DNA of 64,000 nucleotides from contig NZ_CP078013.2 in the NCBI RefSeq assembly GCF_024112395.2, positions 4,774,001-4,838,000 of the forward strand, given 5' to 3'. Under the pieces are notes generated by a model that worked only from the letters and a program-made list of their open reading frames with translations, ran no database searches and was not told the origin of the DNA. Shown here in pieces: positions 8,747 to 15,772 of this stretch. Positions within the stretch are counted from its first letter, which is position 1. Each line of letters opens with the position of its first letter. The translations under genes and the position numbers were made by a program. This DNA is from Pseudomonas pergaminensis. GTDB taxonomy: Bacteria; Pseudomonadota; Gammaproteobacteria; Pseudomonadales; Pseudomonadaceae.

Positions 8747-9576
8747 AGCACGGGTCCTGCGCTCGTCTGATGCACCAATCGCTCGACGAAAAACTCCAGA
8801 TGCCCCCGAGGGTTGGCGGGCAACGGCCAGGTATCGACCTTCTGGGCAATAGCCTTGAACGCCAATGCGCATTTGGAACGAGGGAACGCTTCGTAGACTG
8901 CACGCTGCTTTTGCACAGCCTTGCGCACACACTCGTCGTAGGGAACTGCGCCGACGTATTGTAAGGCGACATCGAGGAAGCGATCCGTGACCTTGGTCAA
9001 CTTGGCGAACAGATTGCGCCCTTCCTGCGGGCTCTGGGCCATGTTGGCCAGGACGCGGAAGCGGTTCATGCCGTAGTCACGGTTAAGCAGTTTGATCAGG
9101 GCATAGGCGTCGGTGATCGAGGTGGGTTCGTCGCAGACCACCAGCAACACTTCCTGTGCAGCACGCACGAAGCTGACCACGGACTCGCCGATCCCAGCGG
9201 CGGTGTCGATCACCAGCACGTCGAGGTTGTCGCCGATATCACTGAAAGCCTGGATGAGGCCGGCATGCTGCGCCGGGCTCAGGTGCACCATGCTCTGGGT
9301 GCCCGAGGCAGCCGGCACGATGCGGATGCCACCGGGGCCCTGCAGCAGCACATCGCGCAGCTCGCAGCGGCCCTCGATCACATCGGCAAGGGTGTGTTTG
9401 GGTGTCAGCCCCAGCAGAACGTCCACGTTCGCCAAGCCCAGGTCAGCATCCAGCAGCATGACGCGACGGCCAAGCTCTGCCAGGGCCAGGGACAAATTCA
9501 CTGACACGTTAGTTTTCCCGACGCCACCTTTGCCGCCGGTCACCGCGATCACCTGTACGGGATGCATGCTGCCCAT
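8743..9576 (-). CDS. fleN: FleN (FlhG), flagellar number regulator and FleQ anti-activator
   Basis: A 277-residue MinD/ParA-type ATPase with deviant Walker A 'GGKGGVGKTNVS' (about 14-25), Walker A' 'LLDADLGLANVD' and 'VLVIDTAAGIG'. In P. aeruginosa it dimerises with ATP, binds the AAA+ regulator FleQ and restrains flagellar number. It lies between flhF and fliA, the usual place. The sequence is very close to P. aeruginosa FleN over its whole length. Confidence 0.96.
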   Translation of the reverse strand: MGSMHPVQVIAVTGGKGGVGKTNVSVNLSLALAELGRRVMLLDADLGLANVDVLLGLTPKHTLADVIEGRCELRDVLLQGPGGIRIVPAASGTQSMVHLSPAQHAGLIQAFSDIGDNLDVLVIDTAAGIGESVVSFVRAAQEVLLVVCDEPTSITDAYALIKLLNRDYGMNRFRVLANMAQSPQEGRNLFAKLTKVTDRFLDVALQYVGAVPYDECVRKAVQKQRAVYEAFPRSKCALAFKAIAQKVDTWPLPANPRGHLEFFVERLVHQTSAGPVL

Positions 9577-9681
9577 TTTATTTCTTTACCTTGTCTTGCT
9601 TAGACGCAGGCTACATGGCTTGGCCGCGTGAATCGCTTGCAGACCATCGATGTAGATACATTTCACGGTGTTCATCCTGAC

Positions 9682-10998
9682 TCAACCCACCCGCTTTGCC
9701 GGGTTGTGGTAAAGGTCGGCGAACATATCGGCCATCGCTTCCTCGCTAGGCTCTTCTTGCATTTGCACGCTGACTGCACGGCTGACCAACTGATGACGGC
9801 GCGGCAGATGCAAATCATCCGGGATCCGCGGCCCGTCGGTCAGGTAGGCGACCGGCAATTCATGACTGATGGCCAGGCTCAGCACCTCGCCCAGGCTCGC
9901 GGTTTCATCGAGCTTGGTGAGGATGCAACCGGCCAGGCCACAACGCTTGTAACTATGATACGCAGCGGTAAGAACCTGTTTCTGGCTGGTGGTTGCAAGC
10001 ACCAGGTAATTTTTCGACTTGATGCCACGCCCCGCCAGGCTTTCCAACTGCATGCGCAATGCCGGGTCGCTGGCTTGCAGGCCGGCAGTGTCGATCAGCA
10101 CCACGCGCTTGCGCAGCAAGGGGTCCAGGGCGTTGGCCAGGGACTGGCCCGGGTCGACATGGGTCACCGACACATTGAGGATCCGGCCCAGGGTCTTGAG
10201 CTGCTCCTGGGCACCAATACGGTAGCTGTCCATGCTCACCAGCGCGATATTCTGAGCGCCGTACTTGAGCACGTAACGAGCCGCCAACTTGGCCAGGGTG
10301 GTGGTCTTGCCCATGCCGGCAGGGCCGACCATGGCGATCACACCACCCTCTTCCAAGGGTTCGATTTCCGGGGTGACGATCATCCGCGCCAAGTGGGCCA
10401 GCAACATGCGCCAGGCTTGGCGAGGCTCTTCGATTTCAGTGGTCAGGGCCAGCAGGTCGCGAGACAACGGGCCAGACAGGCCGATACGTTGCAAACGACG
10501 CCACAGGTTGGCCTGCTGCGGCTTGCTGCCTTGCAGTTGGGTCCAGGCCAGCGAGCCAAGCTGCACTTCAAGCAGTTCGCGCAGGCCGTTGAGTTCAAAG
10601 CGCATCGAATCAAACACGCGCTGGTCAACCGCAGGCGCCGGAGCAGGCGCAGCAGGACGCGGCGGTTCTTTGAAGGTGGGCTCGACCAGCGGCTCGGCAG
10701 CGGTCAGCGGCAAGCCGGCGAACAATTGGCGGTTGGTGGTGGCATCGCTGTCGCCGCGCATGCTCAGTTCAGCCTGGGCCGAGACAATCCGCGAAGCGGT
10801 CTTGCGCAGCTCGTCTTCGAGCTCCATGTTCGGCACGCGCGGCGCCAGGGCCTGGGGTGTGTAGTCCAGGGCAGCCGTCAGCTCGACACCGCCGGCAATA
10901 CGACGGTTTCCGATAATCGCGGCGTCGGCGCCCAGCTCATCACGAACCAGTTTCATGGCCTGACGCATATCGGCGGCGAAAAAACGCTTAACTTGCAT
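9682..10998 (-). CDS. flhF: FlhF, SRP-type GTPase for polar flagellum placement
   Basis: A 438-residue FlhF. A basic N-terminus (MQVKRFFAADMRQAMK) is followed by a Pro/Ala-rich B-domain linker (~95-130) and an NG GTPase domain with P-loop GPAGMGKT (225-232), 'DTAGL' and the specificity motif 'TKLDE'. It sets the polar site of flagellar assembly, together with FleN. Its start lies 12 bases after flhA, so the two are cotranscribed; a gap of about 105 bases separates it from fleN. Confidence 0.95.
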   Translation of the reverse strand: MQVKRFFAADMRQAMKLVRDELGADAAIIGNRRIAGGVELTAALDYTPQALAPRVPNMELEDELRKTASRIVSAQAELSMRGDSDATTNRQLFAGLPLTAAEPLVEPTFKEPPRPAAPAPAPAVDQRVFDSMRFELNGLRELLEVQLGSLAWTQLQGSKPQQANLWRRLQRIGLSGPLSRDLLALTTEIEEPRQAWRMLLAHLARMIVTPEIEPLEEGGVIAMVGPAGMGKTTTLAKLAARYVLKYGAQNIALVSMDSYRIGAQEQLKTLGRILNVSVTHVDPGQSLANALDPLLRKRVVLIDTAGLQASDPALRMQLESLAGRGIKSKNYLVLATTSQKQVLTAAYHSYKRCGLAGCILTKLDETASLGEVLSLAISHELPVAYLTDGPRIPDDLHLPRRHQLVSRAVSVQMQEEPSEEAMADMFADLYHNPAKRVG

Positions 10999-11010
10999 AA
11001 CCCACTACCC

Positions 11011-13140
11011 TCAGCCGTTGGGCCCTACTGTCGCGACGATAGTCACTTGCTTGTTGTCAGGAATTTCCTGATAAGCCAAAACGTGCAAATTCGGTACTGC
11101 CAAGCGTCCAAACCGCGACAACATCGCCCTGACCGGGCCGGCCACCAGCAGTATCACCGGCTGGCCCTGCATTTCCTGGCGCTGTGCGGCGTCAATCAAC
11201 GAACGCTGCAGTTTCTCAGCCATGCTTGGCTCCAGCAGAACGCCCTCTTCCTGGCCTTGTCCTGCCTTCTGAATACTATTGAGCAATATTTGTTCCAACC
11301 TTGGTTCCAAGGTGATCACAGGCAGCTCGGAGTCAAGCCCTACAATGCTTTGGACGATTGCACGCGACAATCCGACGCGCACCGCAGCCACCAGGGCGGC
11401 AGTATCTTGACTCTTGGCGGCATTGTTGGCGATGGCCTCTGCAATGCTGCGAATGTCGCGTACCGGCACCTGTTCGGCCAGCAGCGCCTGCAACACCTTG
11501 AGCAATTGCGACAGCGACAGGATGCCCGGCACCAGTTCTTCGGCGAGTTTTGGCGAAGCTTTGCCGAGCAAACCCATCAATTGCTGGACTTCCTCGTGGC
11601 CGATCAGCTCGTGGGAGTGCTTGTACAGGATCTGGTTGAGGTGGGTGGCGACCACCGTGCTGGCGTCCACCACGGTGTAACCCAGGGACTGTGCCTGGCT
11701 GCGCTGGCTGATTTCTATCCATACCGCGTCCAGGCCAAAAGCCGGATCTTTGGCGGTGATGCCGTTGAGGCTACCGAACACCTGCCCCGGGTTGATCGCC
11801 AGTTCGCGGTCCGGGTAGATCTCGGCTTCGGCCAGGATCACGCCCATCAGGGTCAGGCGGTAGGCGCTCGGGGCCAGGTCGAGGTTGTCGCGGATATGCA
11901 CCGTGGGCATCAAGAAGCCCAGGTCCTGGGACAGTTTCTTGCGCACGCCCTTGATCCGCGCGAGCAATTGGCCGCCCTGGTTGCGGTCCACCAGCGGGAT
12001 GAGGCGGTAGCCGACTTCCAGGCCGATCATGTCGATCGGGGTCACGTCGTCCCAGCCCAGCTCCTTGGTTTCCTGGGCGCGGGCCGGGGATGGCAGCAGT
12101 TCCTGCTGACGCGCGATCTCTTGCTGGGCCTGGACCTTGACCGCATTCTGCTTTTTCCAGAACAGGTAGGCACCGCCAGCCGCCATGGCCGCCATGCTCA
12201 GGAACGACACGTGAGGCATGCCCGGCACGATCCCCATGATCGCCATGATGCCTGCCGCCACGGCCAGGGCCTTGGGCGAGGCAAACATCTGCCGGCTGAT
12301 CTGCTTGCCCATGTCTTCGGAGCCCGACGCACGGGTCACCATGATCGCCGCAGCTGTGGATAACAACAGTGATGGCAATTGCGCCACTAAACCGTCACCG
12401 ATGGTCAGCAGCGCGTACACCTTGCCCGCATCGCCGAAGGTCATGCCGTGCTGGAAGATCCCCACGGCCATGCCGCCGATAAGGTTGATGAACAGAATGA
12501 GCAGGCCGGCGATGGCGTCACCGCGCACAAATTTGCTGGCACCGTCCATGGAACCGTAGAACTCAGCCTCCTGGGCGACTTCCAGGCGACGGGATTTGGC
12601 TTGGTTCTGGTCGATCAGGCCGGCGTTGAGGTCGGCGTCGATGGCCATCTGTTTGCCGGGCATCGCGTCGAGGGTAAAACGCGCGCTCACTTCGGAGATG
12701 CGCCCGGCGCCTTTGGTGACCACCACAAAGTTGATGATCATCAGGATCGCGAACACCACGATACCGACCACGTAGTTACCGCCGATCACCACCTCACCGA
12801 AGGCCTGGATCACCTTACCGGCGGCGGCGTGGCCGTCCTGGCCGTGCAGCATGACCACACGGGTCGACGCTACGTTGAGCGCCAGGCGCAGCAGGGTCGC
12901 CACCAGCAGAATCGTCGGGAATACCGCAAAATCCAAGGGCCGCAGGGCGTACACGCAGACCAGCAACACCACCACAGACAGGGCAATATTGAAGGTAAAG
13001 AACACGTCGAGCAGGAACGGCGGCATCGGCAACATCATCATTGCCAGCATCACCAGCAACAACAACGGCACACCCAGATTGCCTCGCGAGAGGTCAGTCA
13101 GGGTGCTGCGGGCGTTGCCGAGCATTTGAGAGCGATCCAC
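11011..13140 (-). CDS. flhA: FlhA, flagellar type III export gate protein
   Basis: A 709-residue FHIPEP family protein. The N-terminal half has about eight membrane helices with the conserved cytoplasmic FHIPEP loop (RISEVSARFTLDAMPGKQM). The C-terminal half is the cytoplasmic export-platform domain that docks chaperone-substrate complexes. An ATG at 13170 gives a longer ORF, but I prefer the GTG at 13138-13140: GAGGAA precedes it by about eight bases and the protein then starts MDRSQML, as in the family. The promoter lies in the inverted-repeat block just upstream. Confidence 0.95.
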   Translation of the reverse strand: MDRSQMLGNARSTLTDLSRGNLGVPLLLLVMLAMMMLPMPPFLLDVFFTFNIALSVVVLLVCVYALRPLDFAVFPTILLVATLLRLALNVASTRVVMLHGQDGHAAAGKVIQAFGEVVIGGNYVVGIVVFAILMIINFVVVTKGAGRISEVSARFTLDAMPGKQMAIDADLNAGLIDQNQAKSRRLEVAQEAEFYGSMDGASKFVRGDAIAGLLILFINLIGGMAVGIFQHGMTFGDAGKVYALLTIGDGLVAQLPSLLLSTAAAIMVTRASGSEDMGKQISRQMFASPKALAVAAGIMAIMGIVPGMPHVSFLSMAAMAAGGAYLFWKKQNAVKVQAQQEIARQQELLPSPARAQETKELGWDDVTPIDMIGLEVGYRLIPLVDRNQGGQLLARIKGVRKKLSQDLGFLMPTVHIRDNLDLAPSAYRLTLMGVILAEAEIYPDRELAINPGQVFGSLNGITAKDPAFGLDAVWIEISQRSQAQSLGYTVVDASTVVATHLNQILYKHSHELIGHEEVQQLMGLLGKASPKLAEELVPGILSLSQLLKVLQALLAEQVPVRDIRSIAEAIANNAAKSQDTAALVAAVRVGLSRAIVQSIVGLDSELPVITLEPRLEQILLNSIQKAGQGQEEGVLLEPSMAEKLQRSLIDAAQRQEMQGQPVILLVAGPVRAMLSRFGRLAVPNLHVLAYQEIPDNKQVTIVATVGPNG

Positions 13141-13152
13141 CACCGGTATTCC
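13140..13152. repeat. 13-bp direct repeat copy at the flhA ribosome-binding region
   Basis: CCACCGGTATTCC, which spans the flhA start and the bases just upstream of it, recurs in the same orientation at 15659-15671 at the far end of the intruding block. It may be a footprint of the rearrangement that separated flhB from flhA. Confidence 0.6.
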
Positions 13153-13162
13153 TCGTGTCCTT

Positions 13163-13223
13163 TGAAGCAAAGTTTTGACGCAATTGGGCGTCTTGCAGGC
13201 GGTATTGCAAGAAGCCTTCCAAC
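13163..13223 (-). repeat. Left copy of 61-bp inverted repeat (flhA promoter and hairpin)
   Basis: This 61-bp segment matches the reverse complement of 15684-15744 at 57 of 61 positions. It contains a hairpin (GGCGTCTTGCA, 8-base loop, TGCAAGAAGCC; one mismatch here, perfect in the right copy) and the sigma-54-like element of flhA. Together the two copies bound the block lying between flhB and flhA. Confidence 0.9.
13206..13222 (-). promoter_or_regulatory. Sigma-54-type promoter for flhA-flhF-fleN-fliA
   Basis: Read on the minus strand the site is TTGGAAGGCTTCTTGCA, with GG and GC ten bases apart as required for RpoN -24/-12 recognition. It lies 66 bases upstream of the flhA GTG. flhA belongs to the RpoN/FleQ-dependent tier in P. 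aeruginosa. The -12 element is inside the arm of the hairpin noted for the repeat. Confidence 0.6.
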
Positions 13224-13286
13224 TTTTGCTCTAAGGGTCAGATCGCTCTCAGGGGCATTGCCTTGAAACCATCGGTGAGGACGAAA

Positions 13287-13490
13287 CTACAAGGGTTTGA
13301 CGTTATCGGCCTGGGGGCCTTTTGGGCCTTCAACGATGTCGTATTCGACTTTCTTGCCTTGTTCGAGGGTTCTGAAGCCATCGGTTGTTATTGCGGAATG
13401 GTGGACAAATACATCTGCGCTTCTATCGTCCGGCGAAATAAAACCAAACCCCTTGTCCGCGCTAAACCACTTCACCGTACCTGTTGCCAT
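13287..13490 (-). CDS. CspA-family cold-shock protein (left copy)
   Basis: A 67-residue cold-shock domain with intact RNP1 (KGFGFI) and RNP2 (VFVHHS), so RNA/ssDNA-binding aromatics are present. It is followed leftwards by the flhA promoter. It is 43/67 identical to the copy at 15362-15565, so the two are old paralogues and not a fresh duplication. It lies 32 bases downstream of a degenerate cold-shock-domain gene on the same strand and is probably cotranscribed with it. Confidence 0.92.
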   Translation of the reverse strand: MATGTVKWFSADKGFGFISPDDRSADVFVHHSAITTDGFRTLEQGKKVEYDIVEGPKGPQADNVKPL

Positions 13491-13522
13491 TACCTTTCTC
13501 CCGGCCGCTCGCTCGATGCCCC

Positions 13523-13735
13523 CTATGGAGATCGCGAGATGAGCTTGATATTGAACGCATAAATCCCTTTGGGCCGCTGGATCCTCGATAACTGCACGTG
13601 CAGGCCATTCTTCAGCCAGACCCCGGCTGAACTGAGAAGGTCAACACGTACAGGCTCATCCTCGCCATCCAGTGCAATCAAGCCTTCACCGGTTTTTCGA
13701 CTATAAGATTTGATCGTGCCGGTTAGCGCTTCCAT
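13523..13735 (-). CDS. Degenerate cold-shock-domain small protein (left copy)
   Basis: A 70-residue protein that aligns end to end with CspA ([19 protein letters not shown] versus [19 protein letters not shown]; ending [10 protein letters not shown] versus [10 protein letters not shown]). RNP1 has become GEGLI and RNP2 VRVDLLS, so the nucleic-acid-stacking aromatics are gone. I placed the start at ATG 13733-13735, preceded by GGAGGAGCGG; the longer ORF upstream runs through the palindromic regulatory site. The partner csp gene follows immediately. The function is unknown. Paralogue at 15122-15349. Confidence 0.7.
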   Translation of the reverse strand: MEALTGTIKSYSRKTGEGLIALDGEDEPVRVDLLSSAGVWLKNGLHVQLSRIQRPKGIYAFNIKLISRSP

Positions 13736-13806
13736 CACCGCTCCTCCGCACCGTTCAGGCATGCAGCGTGTAGCGCCATGGAACCGCGAGCGGGCAATAC
13801 TGGCTA

Positions 13807-13822
13807 CTGTTAACGTTGACAG
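13807..13822. promoter_or_regulatory. Palindromic operator-like site upstream of left csd/csp pair
   Basis: CTGTTAACGTTGACAG is a 16-bp near-perfect palindrome 72 bases upstream of the degenerate CSD gene. A sister site, CTGTCAACTTTGACAG, lies at 15027-15042 ahead of the right pair. The bases around the palindrome are also partly shared (CCTGTCAAC...ACAGTAG), while the rest of the leaders has diverged, suggesting a constrained protein-binding site. Confidence 0.55.
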
Positions 13823-13961
13823 GTAGAGCGACTTAGCGACGAACGGTATTCGCATTCCCATCTTCCCCAAAACATGAGGGCGCATAGATCGTGTTAGACA
13901 AATGCGCCCTCATTTCCCGCCGCATAAAATACGCTTCAATATATTGACTACACAGACACTA

Positions 13962-14672
13962 TCAACAACCCAGCATATTCAGCTTGATAGAAATGATCTG
14001 CTCCTCCAATGTCATCTCCTGCCCCTCATGCATTTTTTCAATGACATCCATTTCCCGACGAGTAGGCAAACCTTCATGGGTTAATATTGTTTCCAAGTCT
14101 TCTGTTTCAACCGGCACTGTTTGCGCTGTGAATTCAGTCGGGTCCATGGTCAGATATTTTTCCAGTTGACGCTCAACCACGGCAAACTTCTCAACTGCCC
14201 TTCGCTCCTCCGCTGTACGTGGATGACGCCCGTCGAGAAATTGGTACAGCCGTTGATCCTCGGGTGTAATCGTGGCTTTGGCTGTCTCCAGCACCTGCCC
14301 CATAACACTCTTATGGGCCTTAATCTCAGATTTGCCATCCACCACTACAACCGGTTTTTCCGAGACATTCTGTGCGACGGAAGCACCAGGCATAAAGCCC
14401 TTGAGAAAACTCGCAAGCGTTTGTGCGAGCTGATGAAACAAATCACTCAAGGACTGAACGACTGGATTACTCAATGGCTGATTCGTCATCTCACCCACCC
14501 AATTGGTGCCAACAACCGGCTGTGTGTATGAACGCTTCATCACATGACCGTCGCGATCACCGGGCGCCAAAGCAACCGCTTTATATAAATGTTTCTCCCT
14601 TCCAAATCTATCACCACACTGTTCTTCACGATGATGGGCAGGCATAGATAAGTGCCGAGATGCAATATCCAT
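13962..14672 (-). CDS. Orphan hypothetical protein between flhB and flhA
   Basis: A 236-residue ORF that I do not recognise. Its base composition is visibly AT-richer than the flanking flagellar genes, pointing to horizontal origin. The predicted protein has no signal peptide. A weakly hydrophobic amphipathic stretch (FHQLAQTLASFLKGFMPG) lies in the first half, and the charged C-terminal half looks helical (TPEDQRLYQFLDGR, EEQIISIKLNMLGC). The first ATG (14670-14672) is preceded by GAGGG; an internal ATG at 14538-14540 (MKRSYTQP) is an alternative start. It is flanked on both sides by outward-facing csd/csp gene pairs. No function is assigned. Confidence 0.6.
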   Translation of the reverse strand: MDIASRHLSMPAHHREEQCGDRFGREKHLYKAVALAPGDRDGHVMKRSYTQPVVGTNWVGEMTNQPLSNPVVQSLSDLFHQLAQTLASFLKGFMPGASVAQNVSEKPVVVVDGKSEIKAHKSVMGQVLETAKATITPEDQRLYQFLDGRHPRTAEERRAVEKFAVVERQLEKYLTMDPTEFTAQTVPVETEDLETILTHEGLPTRREMDVIEKMHEGQEMTLEEQIISIKLNMLGC

Positions 14673-14891
14673 TATTCATAGTCCCTCAGAGAGCGATTCA
14701 TTGAGTGTTTCATTTAAAAAAACACAGCATAAGATGCAGCCTTGATTGAGTGGGATAATCCCCCTCCAAGTTCCGACCCATAAAATTCAAGAAATTACAT
14801 ACAACGAATAAACACCCCAATCACCGACCCACAACAGCAGCATTAAAGGAAAACCACACTATCAAGTCTGACTGAACAGAAAGAAACGTCC

Positions 14892-14988
14892 CACCCGCCG
14901 GCTTGCCGGCAAAAAAACCAAGGGCGTCGCGTTCAGCCTGTCTGCCTGCGTATTGTTAACGACCATCGCTGGCAAGCCAGTTCCTACA
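14892..14988. repeat. REPIN, GCCGGCTTGCCGGC type
   Basis: Two REP palindromes face each other: one with CCGGCTTGCCGGC at the left end and a diverged GCTGGCAAGCCAG...TTCCTACA at the right. The interior shares 'GATGGTCGTTAAC' (reverse strand) with the REPIN at 23160-23260, so both belong to the same sequence class. Confidence 0.75.
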
Positions 14989-15026
14989 GCAGGTGGGTCT
15001 GCCGTTCGTCGTAAACTGTGCTTGAC

Positions 15027-15042
15027 CTGTCAACTTTGACAG
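15027..15042. promoter_or_regulatory. Palindromic operator-like site upstream of right csd/csp pair
   Basis: CTGTCAACTTTGACAG is a perfect 7-bp inverted repeat around a 2-base centre, 80 bases ahead of the right degenerate CSD gene. Its right half also forms a consensus-like -35 TTGACA, although I cannot see a convincing -10. The matching site ahead of the left pair is at 13807-13822. Confidence 0.55.
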
Positions 15043-15121
15043 TAGTCACAGGGTGCTTCCCGTTGTTTATTACACGCCATGCACTTCGCGCATGTAGTAA
15101 ACGAGATGCAGGAGAGCGGTA

Positions 15122-15349
15122 TTGAAGGTGAGTAGAGGTATTGTCAAATCCTATGAATTGACCCGTGGTGAGTGGTTGATTGCGTTGGACGACGGAGAAG
15201 AAATCGTCTTCATCGATTGGAGCGACTGGCAATGGGCTGCGCTGTCGATTGGTGAGCCGATAATGTTCCAAATGGTCCATAAACCCCAGGGCGTTTATGC
15301 GCTTCCCATTCGTGCGCATAACGATACCGAGACGGGTCCAGAGGTGTAA
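15122..15349 (+). CDS. Degenerate cold-shock-domain small protein (right copy)
   Basis: A 75-residue protein, paralogous to the one at 13523-13735 (shared pattern G-I-x-K-S-Y...G-E-x-L-I-A-L-D...P-x-G-x-Y-A). The canonical RNA-binding motifs are lost (RNP1 position GEWLIAL). The start is a TTG at 15122 with GGAG about seven bases upstream; a GTG at 15128 is the alternative. It ends 12 bases before a canonical csp gene on the same strand, whose leader repeats the 'GGAGAGCGG' ribosome-binding region. Confidence 0.65.
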   Translation: MKVSRGIVKSYELTRGEWLIALDDGEEIVFIDWSDWQWAALSIGEPIMFQMVHKPQGVYALPIRAHNDTETGPEV

Positions 15350-15361
15350 AGGAGAGCGGCA

Positions 15362-15565
15362 GTGGCAACAGGCACAGTGAAGTGGTTTAACGCGGAGAAG
15401 GGGTTTGGTTTTATTGCCCCGGATGATGGGAGTGCGGACGTTTTTGCCCATTACTCGGCAGTTACGTCAGATGGGTACAAAAGCCTAAATGAAGGCCAAA
15501 GAGTAGAATTTGACGTAGTACAAGGACCAAAAGGTCTTCATGCGGCGAATATACGACCTATTTAA
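15362..15565 (+). CDS. CspA-family cold-shock protein (right copy)
   Basis: A 67-residue cold-shock domain with intact RNP1 (KGFGFI) and a slightly altered RNP2 (VFAHYS). The start is GTG at 15362, with AAGGAGAGC nine bases ahead. It is 43/67 identical to the left copy and oriented opposite to it, running toward the 3' end of flhB. It probably acts as an RNA chaperone. Whether it responds to cold cannot be told from sequence. Confidence 0.9.
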   Translation: MATGTVKWFNAEKGFGFIAPDDGSADVFAHYSAVTSDGYKSLNEGQRVEFDVVQGPKGLHAANIRPI

Positions 15566-15658
15566 AGGTTCAAATGTGGAGCGGGCTTTCAGTCGCTAGA
15601 TGGCTCGCTGATATTAGCCACATCAGGCTCGTTAGGTGTTGACCCCCAATAGAAATAC

Positions 15659-15671
15659 CCACCGGTATTCC
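15659..15671. repeat. 13-bp copy of the flhA start region
   Basis: CCACCGGTATTCC here is identical, in the same orientation, to 13140-13152 at the flhA start. It also forms a small hairpin with its left neighbour (AATACC...GGTATT). It lies at the flhB side of the intruding block. Confidence 0.6.
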
Positions 15672-15683
15672 CATCAAGCAATA

Positions 15684-15744
15684 GTTGGAAGGCGTCTTGC
15701 AATACCGCCTGCAAGACGCCCAACAGCGTCAAACCTTTGCTTCA
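15684..15744 (+). repeat. Right copy of 61-bp inverted repeat
   Basis: This is the inverted counterpart of 13163-13223 (57 of 61 positions). The hairpin here is perfect: GGCGTCTTGCA, loop ATACCGCC, TGCAAGACGCC. The sigma-54-like element it carries (GG at 15687, GC at 15699) points rightwards into the 3' end of flhB, that is, antisense to it. Confidence 0.9.
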
Positions 15745-15772
15745 TGCATTGAGGTTTTACACCGCCCCCGGA

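Larger units (their letters stand above)
14673..15121. other. Non-coding AT-rich spacer with REPIN and operator-like palindrome
   Basis: This 449-base gap lies between the divergent orphan gene and the right csd/csp pair. It holds an AT-rich stretch (14690-14880) that may carry the orphan gene's promoter, a REPIN at 14892-14988 and the palindrome at 15027-15042. I see no ORF of credible coding character. Confidence 0.6.

Noticed and set aside
9628..12363. 911-codon open frame on the plus strand over flhF/flhA
   Set aside because: It is the antisense frame of two clearly conserved genes in high-GC DNA; the His/Gln/Arg/Gly-rich translation has no domain character.
14673..15121. Mobile element termini or transposase around the csd/csp block
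   Set aside because: No transposase or recombinase ORF and no target-site duplication of normal form were found; only a REPIN is present.
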